From Algivirga pacifica (GTDB lineage Bacteria; Bacteroidota; Bacteroidia; Cytophagales; Flammeovirgaceae): 20,697 nt of DNA. Position numbers and translations under genes: made by a program. Below are positions 1-6,964 of the stretch, in pieces (positions within the stretch are counted from its first letter, which is position 1; each line of letters begins with the position of its first letter). The notes under the pieces were generated by a model, which did not search any database, was not told the DNA's origin, and saw nothing but the letters and a program-made list of their open reading frames with translations. The stretch lies in the NCBI RefSeq assembly GCF_039543525.1, contig NZ_BAABJX010000013.1, forward strand, positions 1-20,697. The letters are read 5' to 3'.

Positions 1-64
1 TAGCGATAGGCATCGGTGGTAAAGCTGCGGGCCTGGATTTGCTGGCCAAAAGAATTTGTATGGC

Positions 65-1075
65 TTAGGAGAGAGCGTGATTGTAACTCTTGTTGTAAGG
101 CACTCCATCCCGGATACAGGCAAACACCCTATGGATTAATTTATTCCGGATAGCATTAAGTATACTCATTTTGTGTTTTCCTTCGGCTATTTTTCTATTA
201 AAATAATCCTGTAATTCTCCGGGTACTTGTATAACAGAGCAAGCACACATATGCAATAAGCTTTTGAGTCGCAGGTCGGCTTTTTTGGAAACTTTTGCTT
301 TGCTGTGAATACTGGATCCTGAGCGGTAGCTAAAAGGAACAACGCCAGCATAACAGGCAATTTGTTTGGCATTATCAAAACGCGTAAACCCGGCAGTAGC
401 AATGAGGAGTGCCATAGCGGTTGTTCGTCCGATACCTGGTACGGAGGTCGCTAATTGTAGCTGCTTATTAAGGAATGTGTCCTTCCGAATCATTTCCTCT
501 AGCTTCTTGTCCAAATCTTTAAGAGCTGTTTTGAGTGCACCTAGGGGAACTTCTATATTTTTATTTAACTCCTCTTTGAGCGTTTGATTTGGTCCTTGCG
601 TTAGCTCATCCAGGGAGCGCTCTAATCCGTTAATTGACTTTTGAATTTGCTTGCGTTGTATATAATGTTTCTTGAGCTTTTCCAGTGTCTCGGAGCGAGG
701 TTTCCAAAGTCTTGCCTTATCTTGGTAACGCATACAGTAGTCGGCTAACCGGTAAGCATCCACGGGATCACTTTTTCCTCTACGAAGTCCACTGTTTAAT
801 TTTAGCTCTAAAGCGGTAACCAACCAAAGGTCGAGTCCATAACTGCATAGTATACCGCTGAGTAATTCCCCATATCCACCAGTGTATTCTGCAAGAAATA
901 GACATTGCTCTAACAGGATATTCTCTTGTTTCAATAGGTTAATGAAGGCATTTATTCCGTTAACCGAATTGTCGATACGGCCGCTACATATAGAGGAATC
1001 TTTTTGTAGGCAATGGTAATCAAGCCAGTTTTTAGAAATGTCGATACCGATAAAACAGGTGTAGTTTTTAGTCAT
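65..1075 (-). CDS. IS110-family transposase (DEDD recombinase)
   Basis: This is a transposase of the IS110 family, whose members insert DNA with a RuvC-like DEDD domain plus a serine-containing C-terminal domain, guided in studied members by an element-encoded bridge RNA. The N-terminus shows the RuvC-like motif GIDISKNWLDYH. An acidic residue follows in AEYTGGYGE, then the paired aspartates in KSDPVDAYRLADY. The C-terminal half carries SVPGIGRTTAMALL and YRSGSSIHSKAKVSKKA, typical of the Tnp2 domain with its catalytic serine. I chose the start at MTKNYTCFIGID, giving 336 residues; the frame stays open to 1225 but the upstream residues look like translated leader. The frame looks intact, ending in TAA at 65-67. 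The element ends cannot be fixed because the window begins only 64 bases beyond the stop. Confidence 0.9.
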   Translation of the reverse strand: MTKNYTCFIGIDISKNWLDYHCLQKDSSICSGRIDNSVNGINAFINLLKQENILLEQCLFLAEYTGGYGELLSGILCSYGLDLWLVTALELKLNSGLRRGKSDPVDAYRLADYCMRYQDKARLWKPRSETLEKLKKHYIQRKQIQKSINGLERSLDELTQGPNQTLKEELNKNIEVPLGALKTALKDLDKKLEEMIRKDTFLNKQLQLATSVPGIGRTTAMALLIATAGFTRFDNAKQIACYAGVVPFSYRSGSSIHSKAKVSKKADLRLKSLLHMCACSVIQVPGELQDYFNRKIAEGKHKMSILNAIRNKLIHRVFACIRDGVPYNKSYNHALS

Positions 1076-1250
1076 AGGGAAAGGAGTTTGTTGAGGAATA
1101 AAAAACGATTGGTGTTGCATTAAAATCAAACCCTTTGTTATGAGTTTTAAACTCCAATTTGTATTTGATGTTACAACAGACAGCCGATAGAGATAAAACC
1201 CTTTTCTAAGTTTCGAACTTTCCAAATAGTGTGATTTGCTCTACCGGTAA
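1076..1250 (-). ncRNA. Candidate IS110 bridge-RNA region upstream of the transposase
   Basis: In IS110-group elements the bridge RNA is encoded in the non-coding segment between the left end and the transposase start. This segment occupies that position. It contains short hairpin-forming stretches: a palindrome GAGTTT-T-AAACTC at 1142-1154 and AAGTT/AACTT arms at 1208-1220. The transposase frame stays open through this segment, so a protein extension is the alternative. I cannot see matches to donor and target sites because the element ends are unknown. The call rests on position and weak structure only. Confidence 0.3.
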
Positions 1251-1514
1251 AATGTATAGTTAGTGAAGGGAACGTGTTTTTTTGCTTTTAAACAGGAAAA
1301 GAGTAGTTTTTTTCGTTATGAGAAGGATGTGAAATGATGGTGACCAACCTTATAAACGAATTCTTGATTACTGAAATCTTTCAACCAGACAGCACGTAGT
1401 TCAAAAGATAAACAGTATACACATGGAGCTATTGGTATATCGGTGGGTGTATTCAGGAAGGAATATGAAGCAATCAACGAGTAGGCGATAGGGGAGGGTA
1501 CAGAGGGGAATTCT

Positions 1515-1590
1515 AAGGTTAGGGCTAGGCGTTCCCGTATTTCTCCTATATACGGCCCGCTCCTAACCTAATCCAAAATCTGTCCCTTCT
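1515..1590. repeat. CTATATACGG stem-loop repeat, copy 1
   Basis: This is the first of four related copies in the window and the only one lying 3' of the toxin-antitoxin pair. The conserved core ATTTCTCCTATATACGGCC is at 1539-1557. It is flanked by GGTTAGG and CCTAACC arms, with an inner CCGTAT / ATACGG stem. A CCTAACCTAATC tract and a TCTGTCCCTTCTATAA tail follow, which match the tails of copies 2 and 4. The stretch 1251-1514 between the IS leader and this repeat shows no gene or other structure that I can support. Confidence 0.75.
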
Positions 1591-1594
1591 ATAA

Positions 1595-2176
1595 TCACAA
1601 CATAGCTTCCAAAGCATTCATACTTTTCCGCAACTGACATTTCTCAGCAAGATGAGAAATCGTTTCACGAAGGTCTTCCGGAGGGTTTTTATACATTTGG
1701 TGGTTTCGTTTCAATGCCTTGATCACGGCATTTTTATTCCGTTCAATCATTGCCAGGACAAAATCATCCGGGTGTGTTGGAGTGATACCATAAAGGGAAC
1801 ACTCTTGGGGGTCAAAGTCCTTTAGATTAAATGTAACCAGGTAGTCAGCCTCTTCTTCTATTGCTACTGCTAAAACATGTTGGTCCTTTTCGTCAGTTGC
1901 TGATAGCTTCTCGATATGTTTCTCATAGGTCGTACAATTAGCGGCTGGAAATACCTTGTTCATATTTACAATACGTCGCTCAAAATATTTAGCGGCATCG
2001 CTTCTTTTTTCCTGGACGACCTTATTTAATTTATTGCGAGACCATTCTTCATTGATTTTGTTGCTCCAATAGGGATCATAAAGTTCTTCTTCCAGCCCTA
2101 GGCACAACATAAAGTCCATGAGTCTGGCTGGGAAAAGGACACACGCATCTAGTACAGCTCCTATAGGTTTGTTCAT
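1595..2176 (-). CDS. PIN-domain toxin (VapC-like ribonuclease)
   Basis: This 193-residue protein is a PIN-domain endoribonuclease, most likely the toxin of a type II toxin-antitoxin pair. The acidic residues expected of a PIN active site are present: D10 in AVLDACVLF, E43/E44 in INEEW, D98 in TDEKDQHVLA, and the terminal acidic site in TFNLKDFD near residues 116-122. DQHVLAVAIEEEADYLVTFNLKDF is the usual PIN core, here seen in the PIN_3-type arrangement with a longer helical C-terminus. The gene lies 17 bases downstream of the HTH protein at 2194-2619 on the same strand, in antitoxin-then-toxin order, so the two are probably co-transcribed. RNase activity and target are inferred from the family; nothing here identifies the RNA cleaved. 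Confidence 0.85.
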   Translation of the reverse strand: MNKPIGAVLDACVLFPARLMDFMLCLGLEEELYDPYWSNKINEEWSRNKLNKVVQEKRSDAAKYFERRIVNMNKVFPAANCTTYEKHIEKLSATDEKDQHVLAVAIEEEADYLVTFNLKDFDPQECSLYGITPTHPDDFVLAMIERNKNAVIKALKRNHQMYKNPPEDLRETISHLAEKCQLRKSMNALEAML

Positions 2177-2193
2177 TAGTTTATGGTGTAATC

Positions 2194-2619
2194 TTATTCA
2201 AAGTCTATGTTATCCAATTGATTTGTATCAGCTCCAAGTTGACTCAGTGCTTCTTCCCGCTGGAGCTTAAAGGCAATAACATCTTCTCGCTTTACTTTCT
2301 TGTGAGAACCGACCATCACATAATCTATCGCTCCCTTATCAAGCATTTTGACAAAATAAGGTCTGCTCATCCCTAATAACTTGGCAGCTTGTGTCGTAGT
2401 CAACAATTCGTTATCTGTAAGGATACTAATGCTGGAGCCATCACTTATTTTCTTCAGGATAAAATGAAATATCTCAAAGGTTTCTTCCGAAAGTTCTATG
2501 TCGTTACCGTTAATGGAAAGTGTAGGTCTGTGTTCTTTATCTATGGTAGCTTTCCGGAAAGCTTTTGCGGAGATCTTGGCTTTTTTAGCCATCTCCTGTG
2601 TAGGAGTTAATGTTTTCAT
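2194..2619 (-). CDS. HTH (excisionase-type) antitoxin partner of the PIN toxin
   Basis: This is a 141-residue protein with a helix-turn-helix domain of the excisionase/MerR type at about residues 70-118. LLTTTQAAKLLGMSRPYFVKMLDKGAIDYVMVGSHKKVKREDVIAF shows the canonical pattern: HTH, then a wing with a basic patch, then the closing helix. The N-terminal 60 residues look like a small helical segment. The acidic C-terminal tail (about 125-141) could be the toxin-binding peptide. Position directly before the PIN gene supports an antitoxin that also represses its own promoter; both points are inferred from the family. A Bacteroidota-type promoter lies about 60 bases upstream. Residues 30-45 (RPTLSINGNDIELSEE) do not suggest a known fold to me. 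Confidence 0.8.
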   Translation of the reverse strand: MKTLTPTQEMAKKAKISAKAFRKATIDKEHRPTLSINGNDIELSEETFEIFHFILKKISDGSSISILTDNELLTTTQAAKLLGMSRPYFVKMLDKGAIDYVMVGSHKKVKREDVIAFKLQREEALSQLGADTNQLDNIDFE

Positions 2620-2679
2620 GCTTTACAGTGTTTATCATTAATGGATCATAGCCCTATTCATTTGGGTATATACTCTTTA

Positions 2680-2712
2680 CAAAGATATCTATTTTAAGTG
2701 AAATAAAGCAAA
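2680..2712 (-). promoter_or_regulatory. Bacteroidota-type promoter for the toxin-antitoxin unit
   Basis: Read on the minus strand, TATCTTTG (2680-2687) matches the -7 consensus TAnnTTTG. A TTTG (2709-2712) lies 21 bases upstream at the -33 position. Predicted transcription would start near 2673, leaving a leader of roughly 55 bases before the antitoxin start at 2619. Spacing and consensus both fit the major sigma factor of Bacteroidota. Confidence 0.6.
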
Positions 2713-2770
2713 TAAGTGTAATAAGTGAATTTTTAATAGGTTCAGACGCTATTTGTTGCAGTTGATGGAT

Positions 2771-2801
2771 ATAATTGTGCAATCATTGACTGCACAATTA
2801 T
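2771..2801. repeat. Perfect 11-bp dyad, ATAATTGTGCA / TGCACAATTAT
   Basis: The arms at 2771-2781 and 2791-2801 are exact inverted complements separated by 9 bases. A sister dyad with the same core and the same 9-base spacing lies 60 bases further on. The paired, equally spaced palindromes look like protein-binding sites rather than terminators, since no T-tract follows on either strand. They lie about 60 and 120 bases beyond the -33 box of the antitoxin promoter, so a role in its regulation is possible but not shown. Confidence 0.7.
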
Positions 2802-2831
2802 TCAAATTATACCTGTGGAGACTGTAAGAGG

Positions 2832-2860
2832 GAATTGTGCACACACTGTCTGCACAATTC
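2832..2860. repeat. Perfect 10-bp dyad, GAATTGTGCA / TGCACAATTC
   Basis: This is the second member of the dyad pair. The arms at 2832-2841 and 2851-2860 are exact, with a 9-base spacer. Its centre is 60 bases from the centre of the dyad at 2771-2801. The spacer sequence is different while both arms are conserved, the pattern expected if a dimeric protein or a short hairpin is under selection. Confidence 0.7.
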
Positions 2861-2903
2861 TATACTTGTGTTTTTGAGTGGAATATGATAGGCCAAAAAA
2901 AGT

Positions 2904-2982
2904 TGGGTCAGGTTATTTCTCCTATATACGGCCTAACCCTGACCTAACCTAAAAAGTGACCTTTTTCAGACTATAAATTCAA
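2904..2982. repeat. CTATATACGG stem-loop repeat, copy 2
   Basis: The core ATTTCTCCTATATACGGCC is at 2915-2933 and is identical to the core of copy 1. GGTCAGGTTA on the left and TAACCCTGACC on the right can form a stem with one bulged base. The tail GTGACCTTTTTCA can also pair with the left GGTCA as an outer stem. A CTATAAATTCAA motif follows, shared with copy 4. Confidence 0.75.
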
Positions 2983-3003
2983 TGGTTATTGACTTGGAGA
3001 TTA

Positions 3004-3020
3004 TGTCCACACTGTGGTCA
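3004..3020. repeat. Degenerate third dyad, TGTCCACA-C-TGTGGTCA
   Basis: This near-perfect inverted repeat (one mismatch) is followed by CAATTCTAGA and resembles the right half of the dyad at 2832-2860. It sits between repeat copies 2 and 3. The order dyad then stem-loop repeat therefore occurs twice here, which suggests a duplicated compound unit. Confidence 0.45.
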
Positions 3021-3049
3021 CAATTCTAGATGAAAAAGCAAGGATCTAG

Positions 3050-3085
3050 ATCTCCTATATACGCACTAACCTAAAAAGTAACTTT
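3050..3085. repeat. CTATATACGG stem-loop repeat, copy 3 (truncated)
   Basis: TCTCCTATATACG at 3051-3063 matches the conserved core, and CTAACCTAAAAAGTAAC matches the right flank of copy 2. The left stem arm and the GGCC are missing, so this is a partial copy. Confidence 0.6.
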
Positions 3086-3130
3086 GAAAAGGAGCACTAT
3101 AAGTGGTCCTGAAATGAAGTACTAAAATCG

Positions 3131-3215
3131 AGGGTCAGGTTATTTCCCCTATATACGGCCTACCCCTAACCTAATCTAAAAGCTGACCCTTTTCATCCTA
3201 TAAATTCAAGTAGAA
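3131..3215. repeat. CTATATACGG stem-loop repeat, copy 4
   Basis: The core ATTTCCCCTATATACGGCC (3142-3160) differs from copies 1 and 2 at one base. An outer stem is formed by GGGTCAG (3133-3139) and CTGACCC (3183-3189). The CTATAAATTCAAG and ACTTGGAGA motifs follow, as they do after copy 2. Confidence 0.7.
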
Positions 3216-3733
3216 CTTGGAGACATATCATCAATATTAGAGGTAGATTGGAAAACTTCTGTAAAACACCCCTCACACTATCAAAAAGCTACTTTTTAAC
3301 CATTTGTCCAGCAGTAAATACCCCTTTTACCAAAATTGTAAAGCAAAATCACCGCAATTTTAGCCTCTATTTCCCATCTTGTAATAACAAAATGATCGTT
3401 TTAGAATCAAATACTACCGGAATGCATTACAATAGCTTTACAATGGGGTTTAAGTTACTGGTTTTCAGTGATGAGAATTCATTCTGGTGGTGCTACAATT
3501 ATTTCTTGTAAAGAGTTGATTTTGAGGAGGTTGTTTAACCTCCTTTTATTATTTATACAGAGTTGTATACAGAGAAAATAATATCTGTTTATACTCTTAA
3601 TAATATGCTCTGTTGATGTGTCTTGAAGAGATAAAGGCACTTACTTTTTTATCAAAATAGAAATCATTAACCAATGTAAACCTTAAATAATCTGAGGTGA
3701 TATCGTTATTGTTTTATTTTTAATTTATTAGCT
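3216..3733. other. Intergenic stretch without a convincing gene
   Basis: An 87-codon frame (3248-3511, plus strand) is open here and ends 13 bases before a terminator-like hairpin. Its predicted protein has no recognisable motif, is Asn/Phe/Ser-rich and has no visible ribosome binding site. It is possibly a small unknown gene, but I do not support it as one. The minus strand shows short protein-like fragments broken by stops. The final 200 bases are AT-rich leader of the PKD gene; I see no clear TAnnTTTG promoter in them. Confidence 0.4.
3525..3550 (+). terminator. Intrinsic terminator
   Basis: AGGAGGTT (3525-3532) pairs with AACCTCCT (3537-3544) around a GTTT loop and is followed by TTTATTATTT. 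The direction of the T-rich tail indicates termination of a plus-strand transcript arriving from the 3248-3511 region. It insulates the PKD gene. Confidence 0.7.
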
Positions 3734-5602
3734 ATGATTAGATTATCACTATTTGTTTTTTTCATTCTTTGCTTTATCAAAAGTTACGCTCAAGACACAA
3801 CATTTGTTACTTCTAATGTTACTCAAAAAACAATTTGGAGTATTGATCGATCTCCATTCATTTTAGAAAATGATATTAGTATTGCTCCGAATGTTGATTT
3901 AATAGTTGAGCCAGGGGTAGAGATTATCGGTCAGGGTAAAAAAATATCAGTATATGGCACTTTGTTCATGAGTGGAGAGAAGAATAACCTGATTAAAGTT
4001 ACACAGACACTAATTCACCCAGGGGATAACAATTCTGACGATTCTTTCTCTATAGAAATGGAATATGTTTATATGAATGGAGGAGAATTATACCCAGCAA
4101 CAGGAGGATCTATTTATGGCAGTATATCGGTGAAAGACTCTAGACTTTCTAATATAAACAATAGCTATACGGGTATATTTTATATATGGTATCCAATTAG
4201 TGAATGTAGATTTGAACGTAATGTGTTTGACAATTGTGGCCCCCTTTCTATAGGAACAAATGGAGTTAAGGTAACAATAAAGAATAATGTATTCCTTAAT
4301 AAACCTAAGAATGGATACTATGATTGCCATATATTGAATTGGGCATCTTATGGTGATGAGTTTTTAACTGAGGTAAAGTATAATAGTTTTTTAGATACTA
4401 CTTCTGTTGCTGTTAAACTACCTAAAGGATATTCAGATGCATATTTACATGCTGATAGTAACTATTGGAATACAATAGATGATGCTACTATTCAGTCAAT
4501 GATTTTTGATTATAATGATGATTACTCTTCGAATGATAGTATAAGTTATAAGCCTTTTTTACATAATCCTCATCAGGATACACCAGTGATCATGGATTTT
4601 GATGTAGATACGTTGGTAGGCTTGAGTGGAGAGACAGCCTTTGAGTTTACTGATTTATCAGAAGGAAATGTAACGGAATGGATGTGGGATTTTGGGGATG
4701 GATCCACTAGTACGGCTCAACATCCATCACATGTTTATACTACATCCGGTACATATGATGTTAAGTTGATCGTATCTAATGATGTACAATCAGATTCTAT
4801 AGTAAAAGAGTCACTGATATATGTAGAGGCACCATTTGTAGTGGATTTTGATGTAGATACGTTGGTAGGCTTGAGTGGAGAGACAGCCTTTGAGTTTACT
4901 GATTTATCAGAAGGAAATGTAACGGAATGGATGTGGGATTTTGGGGATGGATCCACTAGTACGGCTCAACATCCATCACATGTTTATACTACATCCGGTA
5001 CGTATGATGTTAAGTTGATCGTATCTAATGATGTACAATCAGATTCTATAGTAAAAGAGTCACTGATATATGTAGAGGCACCATTTGTAGTGGACTTTGA
5101 TGTAGATACGTTGGTAGGCTTGAGTGGAGAGACAGCCTTTGAGTTTACTGATTTATCAGAAGGAAATGTAATGGGATGGATGTGGGATTTTGGAGATGGA
5201 TCCACTAGTACGGATCAACATCCATCTCATGTTTATACTACATCCGGTACGTATGATGTTAAGTTGATCGTATCTAATGATGTACAATCAGCTATAAAAT
5301 CTAAGGATGATTGGATTATAGTCGAAGATGAGACTGTTTTGAATGTGGAAGACCAACTACCTGAAGCGACTATATCAATAGCACCTAATCCGGTTAAAGA
5401 GGAAATAAATGTGCTCTTGGAGGATCATACCATATATGAATCTTATAAACTGATTTCTTTTTCTGGAAAAATTATAAGAAGTGGAAGTGTGTTAAGTAAT
5501 AACATTAGTATATCAGCACAAGATTTATCAAGTGGAATATACTTCTTAAAGTTAATTACTAAAGCACAACACATTACTGTTAGGAAGATTATTAAAAAAT
5601 AA
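3734..5602 (+). CDS. Secreted PKD-repeat protein with type IX sorting domain
   Basis: This 622-residue protein should be exported by Sec and then moved across the outer membrane by the type IX secretion system. A signal peptide is clear (MIRLSLFVFFILCFIKSYAQ, cleavage near residue 20). Residues ~25-270 look like a right-handed beta-helix or pectate-lyase-like region with repeated short strands and Asn-rich turns (VTIKNNVFLN, EVKYNSFLD, ADSNYWN). Three PKD domains follow, each about 83 residues and nearly identical, with the signature WMWDFGDGSTST and HPSHVYTTSGTYDVKLIVSNDVQS. The last ~80 residues (SIAPNPVKEEINVLLED through SSGIYFLKLITKAQ and KIIKK) are a type A C-terminal sorting domain. The role is probably adhesion or polysaccharide binding at the surface; a lyase activity cannot be claimed. 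It is transcribed alone and ends in a strong terminator. Confidence 0.85.
   Translation: MIRLSLFVFFILCFIKSYAQDTTFVTSNVTQKTIWSIDRSPFILENDISIAPNVDLIVEPGVEIIGQGKKISVYGTLFMSGEKNNLIKVTQTLIHPGDNNSDDSFSIEMEYVYMNGGELYPATGGSIYGSISVKDSRLSNINNSYTGIFYIWYPISECRFERNVFDNCGPLSIGTNGVKVTIKNNVFLNKPKNGYYDCHILNWASYGDEFLTEVKYNSFLDTTSVAVKLPKGYSDAYLHADSNYWNTIDDATIQSMIFDYNDDYSSNDSISYKPFLHNPHQDTPVIMDFDVDTLVGLSGETAFEFTDLSEGNVTEWMWDFGDGSTSTAQHPSHVYTTSGTYDVKLIVSNDVQSDSIVKESLIYVEAPFVVDFDVDTLVGLSGETAFEFTDLSEGNVTEWMWDFGDGSTSTAQHPSHVYTTSGTYDVKLIVSNDVQSDSIVKESLIYVEAPFVVDFDVDTLVGLSGETAFEFTDLSEGNVMGWMWDFGDGSTSTDQHPSHVYTTSGTYDVKLIVSNDVQSAIKSKDDWIIVEDETVLNVEDQLPEATISIAPNPVKEEINVLLEDHTIYESYKLISFSGKIIRSGSVLSNNISISAQDLSSGIYFLKLITKAQHITVRKIIKK
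4601..5290 (+). repeat. Three tandem 249-bp PKD-coding repeats
   Basis: GATGTAGATACG recurs at 4601, 4850 and 5099, a period of exactly 249 bases (83 codons). Copies 1 and 2 differ at only a couple of bases (for example ACATAT versus ACGTAT). Copy 3 diverges slightly (ATGGGA for ACGGAA, GATCAA for GCTCAA) and then leaves the repeat after GATGTACAATCAG. Near-identity at the DNA level indicates recent duplication or gene conversion, and a copy number likely to vary between strains. Confidence 0.95.
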
Positions 5603-5625
5603 ATATTCTACCCCTTAATATTATT

Positions 5626-5658
5626 AGGTCAGGAACTCCCCACTCCTGACCTTTTTTT
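5626..5658 (+). terminator. Intrinsic terminator of the PKD gene
   Basis: AGGTCAGGA (5626-5634) and TCCTGACCT (5644-5652) form a perfect 9-bp stem with a 9-base loop, followed directly by a run of six further T residues. It lies 23 bases past the stop of the PKD gene and 12 bases before the end of the convergent XRE gene. Confidence 0.9.
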
Positions 5659-5669
5659 ACACCCAAAAC

Positions 5670-6419
5670 CTACCTCTTAAAAGGAAGCTTATGCGTAAGC
5701 TGATTCGCTTGCTGCAACAACAGCAATACATCCCCTCCGCCTTTATTGATCAAATAAGACCTTTTCGCTAATACACGTTCCTTCCTGCTGATAGAGATAT
5801 CCAGGATGGTGCTGTCAAATCCGGCTTGGGTTTGTGTTCTCGCCATTTTGGAGAAGACTTCTACCTGGATATTGGCTTTAAGGAATAGCTCAATGACTTT
5901 GTCCAGGGTAAAGAAATGGCGGTTGACCATTGCCAGGTCATCTTCCAGATGTTGGTTGATTTCGTAGAGCCAATCGAACAGGTCTTCGGATTGGTTGATA
6001 AACATTTGATTGAGTTCGATGGCTTTTTGTGCCAAGGCTTCTTCAACGGTATCAGGAGTTTCCTGAAGGTTATTTTGTATCAGTCCCTCTATAATTTGTC
6101 TGCCAAATTTATTGAAGGTAAGCGCAATAAACGTAGCACGTATTCTGTCGTATTTTCTCTCCAACAAGTCGTAGTTCTCAGGAGTGTCTGCTTGCGGTTT
6201 ACTTTTTACAGGAGATCCACTGCGCACCAATAATTCTGCGGAAGAGGTGTTGAGTACTTCTGCAATTTCCTCCAGGCGTTCAATGGTTAGTTGGGGTTTT
6301 CCTGTACTTTCCATCTTGCCGTAAGCACTTCGGTGCATTTCTATTGCATCAGCAACCTGACTCTTCTGTAGTTTTTTCTCTTCCCTAACTTCCTGTATGA
6401 TTTTATAAATATTGTGCAT
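5670..6419 (-). CDS. XRE-family HTH regulator with helical C-terminal domain
   Basis: This is a 249-residue protein with an N-terminal XRE/Cro-type helix-turn-helix (residues ~4-60): KIIQEVREEKKLQKSQVADA, then SAYGKMESTGKPQLTIERLEEIAEVL. The remaining ~180 residues are helical (TPDTVEEALAQKAIELNQMF, LFDWLYEINQHLEDDLAMV) and match no domain I recognise; they probably serve for oligomerisation or sensing. I start at MHNIYKII (6419) because this places the HTH at the N-terminus as in the family; the frame stays open to 6494. It is divergent from a second small XRE-like gene at 6707 across a 287-base AT-rich spacer, the layout of a genetic switch controlling a mobile element. It converges on the PKD gene, with the terminator at 5626 between them. 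Confidence 0.7.
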   Translation of the reverse strand: MHNIYKIIQEVREEKKLQKSQVADAIEMHRSAYGKMESTGKPQLTIERLEEIAEVLNTSSAELLVRSGSPVKSKPQADTPENYDLLERKYDRIRATFIALTFNKFGRQIIEGLIQNNLQETPDTVEEALAQKAIELNQMFINQSEDLFDWLYEINQHLEDDLAMVNRHFFTLDKVIELFLKANIQVEVFSKMARTQTQAGFDSTILDISISRKERVLAKRSYLINKGGGDVLLLLQQANQLTHKLPFKR

Positions 6420-6706
6420 GCTTAAAAAGTTAACTCCTGTGCTATTGTAATAAATACTGATGCCACAAAATAAAGGAATTATCCATGAAATCATTTCCGG
6501 AGTCTTAAAAAGTTGCTTGAGGGATGGTCTGTTTGTGTCGAACTATCCTGATAGAAGTAATAGGGTGCATTTTTAATTTATTGAAATGCAAAATTTTCTT
6601 TCTTAAAATCAGTTTATTATAAATTTAATTGATTTTAAATACACTAAGTACTTTTAAAATTAATCATAGTGAATTATAATTGTATAAAGTAAATTATTAA
6701 TGCACT
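6420..6706. promoter_or_regulatory. Divergent control region between two XRE-type genes
   Basis: This AT-rich spacer must hold the promoters of both the 5670-6419 and 6707-6964 genes. CATAGTG (6665-6671) and CACTATG (6703-6709, overlapping the start codon at 6707) form a 7-bp inverted repeat. A palindrome AATTATAATT lies at 6672-6681. These are possible operator sites for one of the XRE proteins. No exact TAnnTTTG box is present; TTATTTTG on the minus strand near 6468-6475 is one mismatch away. Confidence 0.4.
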
Positions 6707-6964
6707 ATGAACAATATAGAAAAACTAATCTCAGAAATTGAAGCGAAAGGCTTCCTGTTTCGTGCCAGCAGGGCCTGGTACCGAAGCGTCGGAACAAACC
6801 CAAAGGAGTTTGCCAAGTTCCGAAAGAATCAAAAGCAACCCACTTTTATTCAGTTGCAGAATATCGCTACGGCTTTCAAGGTGTCAGTTGACGAATTGAT
6901 CACCAAAACAGAAAACCAATCATCCACCCTAAACCCACAACCCTATGATCAAGAATCCAATTAA
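6707..6964 (+). CDS. Small XRE-like HTH protein
   Basis: This 85-residue protein looks like a minimal Cro-type repressor. NPKEFAKFRKNQKQPTFIQLQNIATAFKVSVDELI (about residues 30-66) follows the second half of an XRE domain: recognition helix region, then the closing helices. The first half (LISEIEAKGFLFRASRAWYRS) is less typical, with the first helix of the HTH rearranged. Its 3' end overlaps the start of the next gene by 20 bases (ATG at 6945), so the two are translationally coupled. It is probably the first gene of the backbone operon running to 8411. Confidence 0.65.
   Translation: MNNIEKLISEIEAKGFLFRASRAWYRSVGTNPKEFAKFRKNQKQPTFIQLQNIATAFKVSVDELITKTENQSSTLNPQPYDQESN

Noticed and set aside
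1076..1225. N-terminal extension of the transposase frame
   Set aside because: The frame is open to 1225, but IS110 transposases begin just before the GIDISK motif and the extension coincides with the expected bridge-RNA leader.
3248..3511. 87-codon plus-strand frame before a terminator-like hairpin
   Set aside because: Composition is not convincingly protein-like, no domain or ribosome binding site is visible, and the minus strand of the same region gives equally protein-like fragments with stops. I describe the region but do not call a gene.
4088..5205. Minus-strand frames opposite the PKD gene
   Set aside because: They are shadows of the repetitive plus-strand coding sequence and duplicate with the PKD repeats.
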